Part shown: positions 15,888-18,453 of the stretch, one piece after another
Layout of the letters: every line of letters starts with the position of its first letter
Numbering within the stretch: the first letter of the stretch is position 1
NCBI GenBank assembly: GCA_002361875.1
Contig: DERX01000053.1
Coordinates: forward strand, 1-18,453
Reading direction: 5' to 3'
Origin: Ruminococcaceae bacterium UBA3329
Lineage (GTDB): Bacteria; Bacillota; Clostridia; Oscillospirales; Acutalibacteraceae
Length of the DNA: 18,453 bases
Program-made: the position numbers and the translations under genes
Notes under the pieces: generated by a model
The model's input: the letters and a program-made list of their open reading frames with translations, nothing else
The model's database searches: none
Told to the model about the DNA's origin: nothing

Positions 15888-16784
15888 TTAAACAAATTCG
15901 GGATAAATTTCTTTTATATAGTTTTCAATATCCGCCCGTGTAGCTTTAAGCGGCCCCGGCGTTTCCATTTTAAGCGAAACCGTAGCAGTGGCACACAAAA
16001 GCGAATGTGGGATGTCATTTGTAAGGCGTTCGTTTATATATGCGGCAAAGGTAGTGTCGCCCCTGCCCGTTCTGCCGCTCAAATTTCTCGCTCTTATGGG
16101 GCAGGAATAAATTTTCTCACCGTCATAGGCAATAACCTCTGTGTTATGGGTAATGAGCACCTCTTTTGCGCCCCACTCATAAAGCATTTTTGCCGCTTCA
16201 TATCGGTCATCTGTTCCCGTCATAATCTCCGCCTCTGCCGCATCGGTCTTTAAAAAATCAATATACGGCAGCATTTCTTTTTTACATTCCCAGTCCTCAA
16301 AGTACATTTCACCCGTATCTGTATTTACATGTCGCAGGCACGTTTGCACATCAACGGCGATTTTGCCTTTCCTTGCACATTCTTTAATCATTTCATTCGG
16401 AAAATCGCCGTAAACAAGACCTGCAAAATGGTAAATGTCCGCACTTATGCTGTCAGGAATATCGGAAATCTCAAACGGCGTGCCGACTGACAGGCAGGAC
16501 GAATTTCGCCTTTCCTTGTCAGGCGTTAAATAAACATTTTTCATTGTGGTTGAATTTTCACACCAAACGGCATATATATCCTCTTTCGGGATTGTAAACT
16601 CCGAAAGTCTTTCGCTGTCCTTTTCCGCAAGCCGTGTTACTGCGGCAACACTATGCCCCAAAGCGTGCGCAGACGCTGACGAATAAAGCACCGCCCCGCC
16701 GCAGACAAATGCGCTGTTTCCTAAATGGTCAATGTTGTTATCCATTGAAATATGCCCTATTATAACACTATCGTAATGCTTCAT
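15888..16784 (-). CDS. PfkB-family carbohydrate/polyol kinase
   Basis: The 298-residue protein has the PfkB (ribokinase-like) fold. An N-terminal GGAVLYSSASAHALG segment (29-43) matches the substrate-side GG motif. GRTGRGDTTFAAY (237-249) is the second signature, with Asp243 as catalytic base and the anion hole formed by the glycines. LKTDAAEAEIMTG (178-190) corresponds to the family N/D-x-x-E region. It transfers the ATP gamma-phosphate to a sugar, polyol or nucleoside; the specificity cannot be read from sequence. The first signature is less canonical than in ribokinase. TAAGGAG overlaps the stop of the upstream gene, with an 11-base gap, so the two are co-translated. Its place beside a PI-PLC-like gene makes an inositol-like substrate a reasonable guess only. 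Confidence 0.9.
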   Translation of the reverse strand: MKHYDSVIIGHISMDNNIDHLGNSAFVCGGAVLYSSASAHALGHSVAAVTRLAEKDSERLSEFTIPKEDIYAVWCENSTTMKNVYLTPDKERRNSSCLSVGTPFEISDIPDSISADIYHFAGLVYGDFPNEMIKECARKGKIAVDVQTCLRHVNTDTGEMYFEDWECKKEMLPYIDFLKTDAAEAEIMTGTDDRYEAAKMLYEWGAKEVLITHNTEVIAYDGEKIYSCPIRARNLSGRTGRGDTTFAAYINERLTNDIPHSLLCATATVSLKMETPGPLKATRADIENYIKEIYPEFV

Positions 16785-16795
16785 TTTTCTGCTCC

Positions 16796-17485
16796 TTACA
16801 AAATATATGTTTTTAATTCCTCTGCAACTGTGATATTTTTATACGGCTTTAATATGTCAGTCGGGTCAAAATCCGCAGACAAATGCGTTGCAATAATTTT
16901 TGCAGAATATTTTTTCGAAAGCTCAATTGCATTTTCTACATTCATGTGCGGTCCGTTAAAGCCTTTTGGCTTTGAGCAGTCGGCAAGCACATAATCACTC
17001 AAGCTAAAACACTTCGGAATATTGCCGTTATACATTGTGTCGCCCGTGTAGCAAAGCGTTTTTTCGCCCTTTATTATAACTGAATAATCCGTAACCGTGT
17101 GGTGCATTTTCAAAAACGACAGCGTCATACTGCCGATTTTCATTTCAGAATTTTCGTCAATGTTTATCACATTGAAATTCGGGTGCTCAAAAAGAACTTT
17201 GTACCACGGTGTGTCCTCTTTATGAGTGTAAATATTGACCGTGTGGTCTAATTCCTCAAGCAAGTAGCGAAACGGCAACAAGTCGCTTGTGTGGTCAAAA
17301 TGCAGGTGAGAAATAAAAATGTGCTTGATTTTCTTTATATTGGCAACACCCATAAGGCGTGACAGAGTGCCGTTGCCCATATCCATTACAAGATAATCGT
17401 CTTGATTTTTTACAAGATAGCCGCTTGCCGCTCCCGTTCCTGCCTTGCCGTAAGGGCCGTATTTGCCCAGTACAGTCAGTTCCAT
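16796..17485 (-). CDS. Metallo-beta-lactamase-fold hydrolase, RNase Z-like subgroup
   Basis: The 229-residue protein has the MBL zinc motif SHLHFDH (His60, His62, Asp64, His65), HHTVTDYS (His128/His129), TGDT (Asp149) and ATHLS (His201). The compact length and the order of motifs fit the ribonuclease Z-like branch, which includes phosphodiesterases acting on RNA or cyclic nucleotides. It lacks the long exosite arm expected of true tRNase Z, so tRNA 3-prime processing is not assumed. No signal peptide is present. Its ATG lies inside the end of the PI-PLC gene (10-base overlap) behind GGAGGGA, which implies translational coupling. The substrate is unknown; a cyclic or linear phosphodiester is the best guess from fold and neighbours. 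Confidence 0.9.
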   Translation of the reverse strand: MELTVLGKYGPYGKAGTGAASGYLVKNQDDYLVMDMGNGTLSRLMGVANIKKIKHIFISHLHFDHTSDLLPFRYLLEELDHTVNIYTHKEDTPWYKVLFEHPNFNVINIDENSEMKIGSMTLSFLKMHHTVTDYSVIIKGEKTLCYTGDTMYNGNIPKCFSLSDYVLADCSKPKGFNGPHMNVENAIELSKKYSAKIIATHLSADFDPTDILKPYKNITVAEELKTYIL

Positions 17486-18375
17486 TTAAGTCCCTCCGCA
17501 AATTTTTCTCTTAAATCCTCTTTGACATTATTTTTCAAAAGGTTGAGCCTTAAAATAAGCTCGCTTTTCATATAATCCCGTGTCATAAAATCGCCTGCTA
17601 TGATATTCGCCTGTGCAAGATAGCTTTCTGTATTTGCAATTCTTTCAATAATTTCAGGGAAAAACGGGCGCATACTCTCGTCAAGCTTTACTGGCGGAGT
17701 AATTCCGATTTCAGTAAAGGGATTCGGCGTTTGCTGAGTTTGAAACCAATAAAACCCGTCTGTGTGGCAGGTGTCGAAAAAGTCTGTTGCGTGAACACGG
17801 AAATTTTCCGCTTTCATTCCGTTAATTTTGCTGTCCCACGGTGTAATTTGCTCGCAGGGCTTGCTGAAACGGTAGCTTTCAGCTTCGTTAATAAGAATAA
17901 ACCGCTTGCCACTGTTTCTTATATCGCCCAATGTTACATTTTCAATTTTGTCAAAATCGTAATAGGCGTATTTTTCGGGATTTATGTATTTTCGGAGCAA
18001 TTCATTTACTTGTTTCGGGTCTGCCTTATATTTCAGCGTTATCGGTCCGAATTTTTGAGGCTGATACTCTCTTATGTCGAGCAAAAGAATTTCACTCGGG
18101 TGATTCTCTAAAATTTCTTTAATATCCTTAAGAGCATTTTCAAACAAATCGCCCTTTGTTACGCCGTGGGCAAGTAAAATTTCACCGTTTTTGTTTTCGC
18201 TCAATCTCAGGCAAAACTGGCGCATACCGTATTTAAACTGTGTAAGCACGCCGTCCTTTTGACATTCCGCCATTTTTTTCATACCGTAGCTGCCTGCGTT
18301 GTGCGCACCCGGAATTACAATCTCTGTAATTTTTGCACTGTCATTTATAAAGCTCATCCAATTTTCGTAAATCAT
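17476..18375 (-). CDS. PI-PLC X-domain-like phospholipase/phosphodiesterase
   Basis: The 299-residue protein resembles bacterial phosphatidylinositol-specific phospholipase C. IPGAHNAGSY (21-30) matches the first catalytic His motif (His25). RQFCLRL (52-58) aligns with the R.FDIR segment (Arg57), and LLAHG (67-71) carries the second catalytic His (His70). LLLDIREY (97-104) continues the X-domain barrel. Two acidic residues usual in Bacillus PI-PLC appear replaced: Asp after the first His is Asn26, and the Asp two before Arg57 is Cys55. HN variants occur elsewhere in the superfamily, so activity is not excluded. Known PI-PLCs are mostly secreted, yet no signal peptide or anchor is visible here, so it is probably cytoplasmic. 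AAGGGGG precedes the start. It is the first gene of the four-gene operon. Confidence 0.85.
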   Translation of the reverse strand: MIYENWMSFINDSAKITEIVIPGAHNAGSYGMKKMAECQKDGVLTQFKYGMRQFCLRLSENKNGEILLAHGVTKGDLFENALKDIKEILENHPSEILLLDIREYQPQKFGPITLKYKADPKQVNELLRKYINPEKYAYYDFDKIENVTLGDIRNSGKRFILINEAESYRFSKPCEQITPWDSKINGMKAENFRVHATDFFDTCHTDGFYWFQTQQTPNPFTEIGITPPVKLDESMRPFFPEIIERIANTESYLAQANIIAGDFMTRDYMKSELILRLNLLKNNVKEDLREKFAEGLKWN

Positions 18376-18397
18376 AAATTTAACCCCCTTAATGTTA

Positions 18398-18426
18398 TTG
18401 ACCGCAAAATAAAAATTTGATAAAAT
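18398..18426 (+). promoter_or_regulatory. Promoter of the gene at the right edge
   Basis: TTGACC (18398-18403) and TAAAAT (18421-18426) are spaced by 17 bases. They point rightward, away from the PI-PLC operon. Confidence 0.65.
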
Positions 18427-18442
18427 AAATTCGGTGATAAAA

Positions 18443-18453
18443 ATGAAAAAAAT
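18443..18453 (+). CDS. Start of a divergent gene, truncated by window edge
   Basis: GGTGAT at 18433-18438 is followed by an ATG and two Lys codons before the sequence ends, as at the start of many signal peptides or short cytoplasmic proteins. Only three full codons are visible, so no product can be named. Confidence 0.55.

Noticed and set aside
1..18453. CRISPR arrays, tRNA or rRNA genes, insertion sequences, attachment sites
   Set aside because: No regularly spaced repeats, tRNA-like cloverleafs, transposase genes or flanking direct repeats were seen on reading either strand.

Overview
The window looks like chromosome of a low-GC Gram-positive anaerobe, most likely a gut clostridium (Oscillospirales or Lachnospirales type). 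The grounds are strong purine-rich Shine-Dalgarno sites before nearly every gene, SigA-type promoters (TTGACA/TATAAT), short intergenic gaps with hairpin plus T-tract terminators, and the family mix (clostridial RHS/YD wall protein, DUF3737, GH2, DUF5054, PI-PLC-like protein). No rRNA, tRNA, CRISPR array, transposase or phage gene is visible. The taxonomic call is inference.

Layout, left to right. (1) 1-5154, minus: one very long secreted RHS/YD-repeat protein, 1718 codons visible. It is open without a stop in one frame, and its C-terminus lies beyond the left edge. (2) 5155-5624: a 470-base non-coding region. Its core is a plus-strand structured RNA with a predicted pseudoknot and its own intrinsic terminator, flanked by two AT-rich palindromes and a terminator shared with the next operon. 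(3) 12054-5625, minus: an apparent three-gene operon (membrane-anchored metallophosphoesterase, GH38-like/DUF5054 protein, GH2 beta-galactosidase) behind a consensus promoter with a palindrome at the start site. (4) 13834-12261, minus: low-molecular-weight protein tyrosine phosphatase, then a CaCA-type cation exchanger, then a terminator. (5) 13989-14834, plus: a stand-alone DUF3737 beta-helix gene with a perfect promoter and a strong terminator. (6) 15135-14926, minus: a small two-helix membrane protein. (7) 18375-15347, minus: a tight four-gene operon (PI-PLC-like protein, metallo-beta-lactamase-fold hydrolase, PfkB kinase, YfcE-like phosphodiesterase). (8) The right edge holds the first codons of a divergent plus-strand gene.

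How the genes may work together. The LacZ/DUF5054 pair overlaps by 11 bases and looks translationally coupled, so the two probably act on the same imported oligosaccharide in the cytoplasm. No transporter or regulator is in view. The right-hand operon joins three phosphoester or phosphodiester hydrolase folds to a sugar/polyol kinase, which suggests salvage of a phosphorylated polyol or cyclic phosphodiester; the substrate is unknown. The most unusual items are the plus-strand structured RNA at about 5263-5456 and the cysteine cluster inside the RHS protein.
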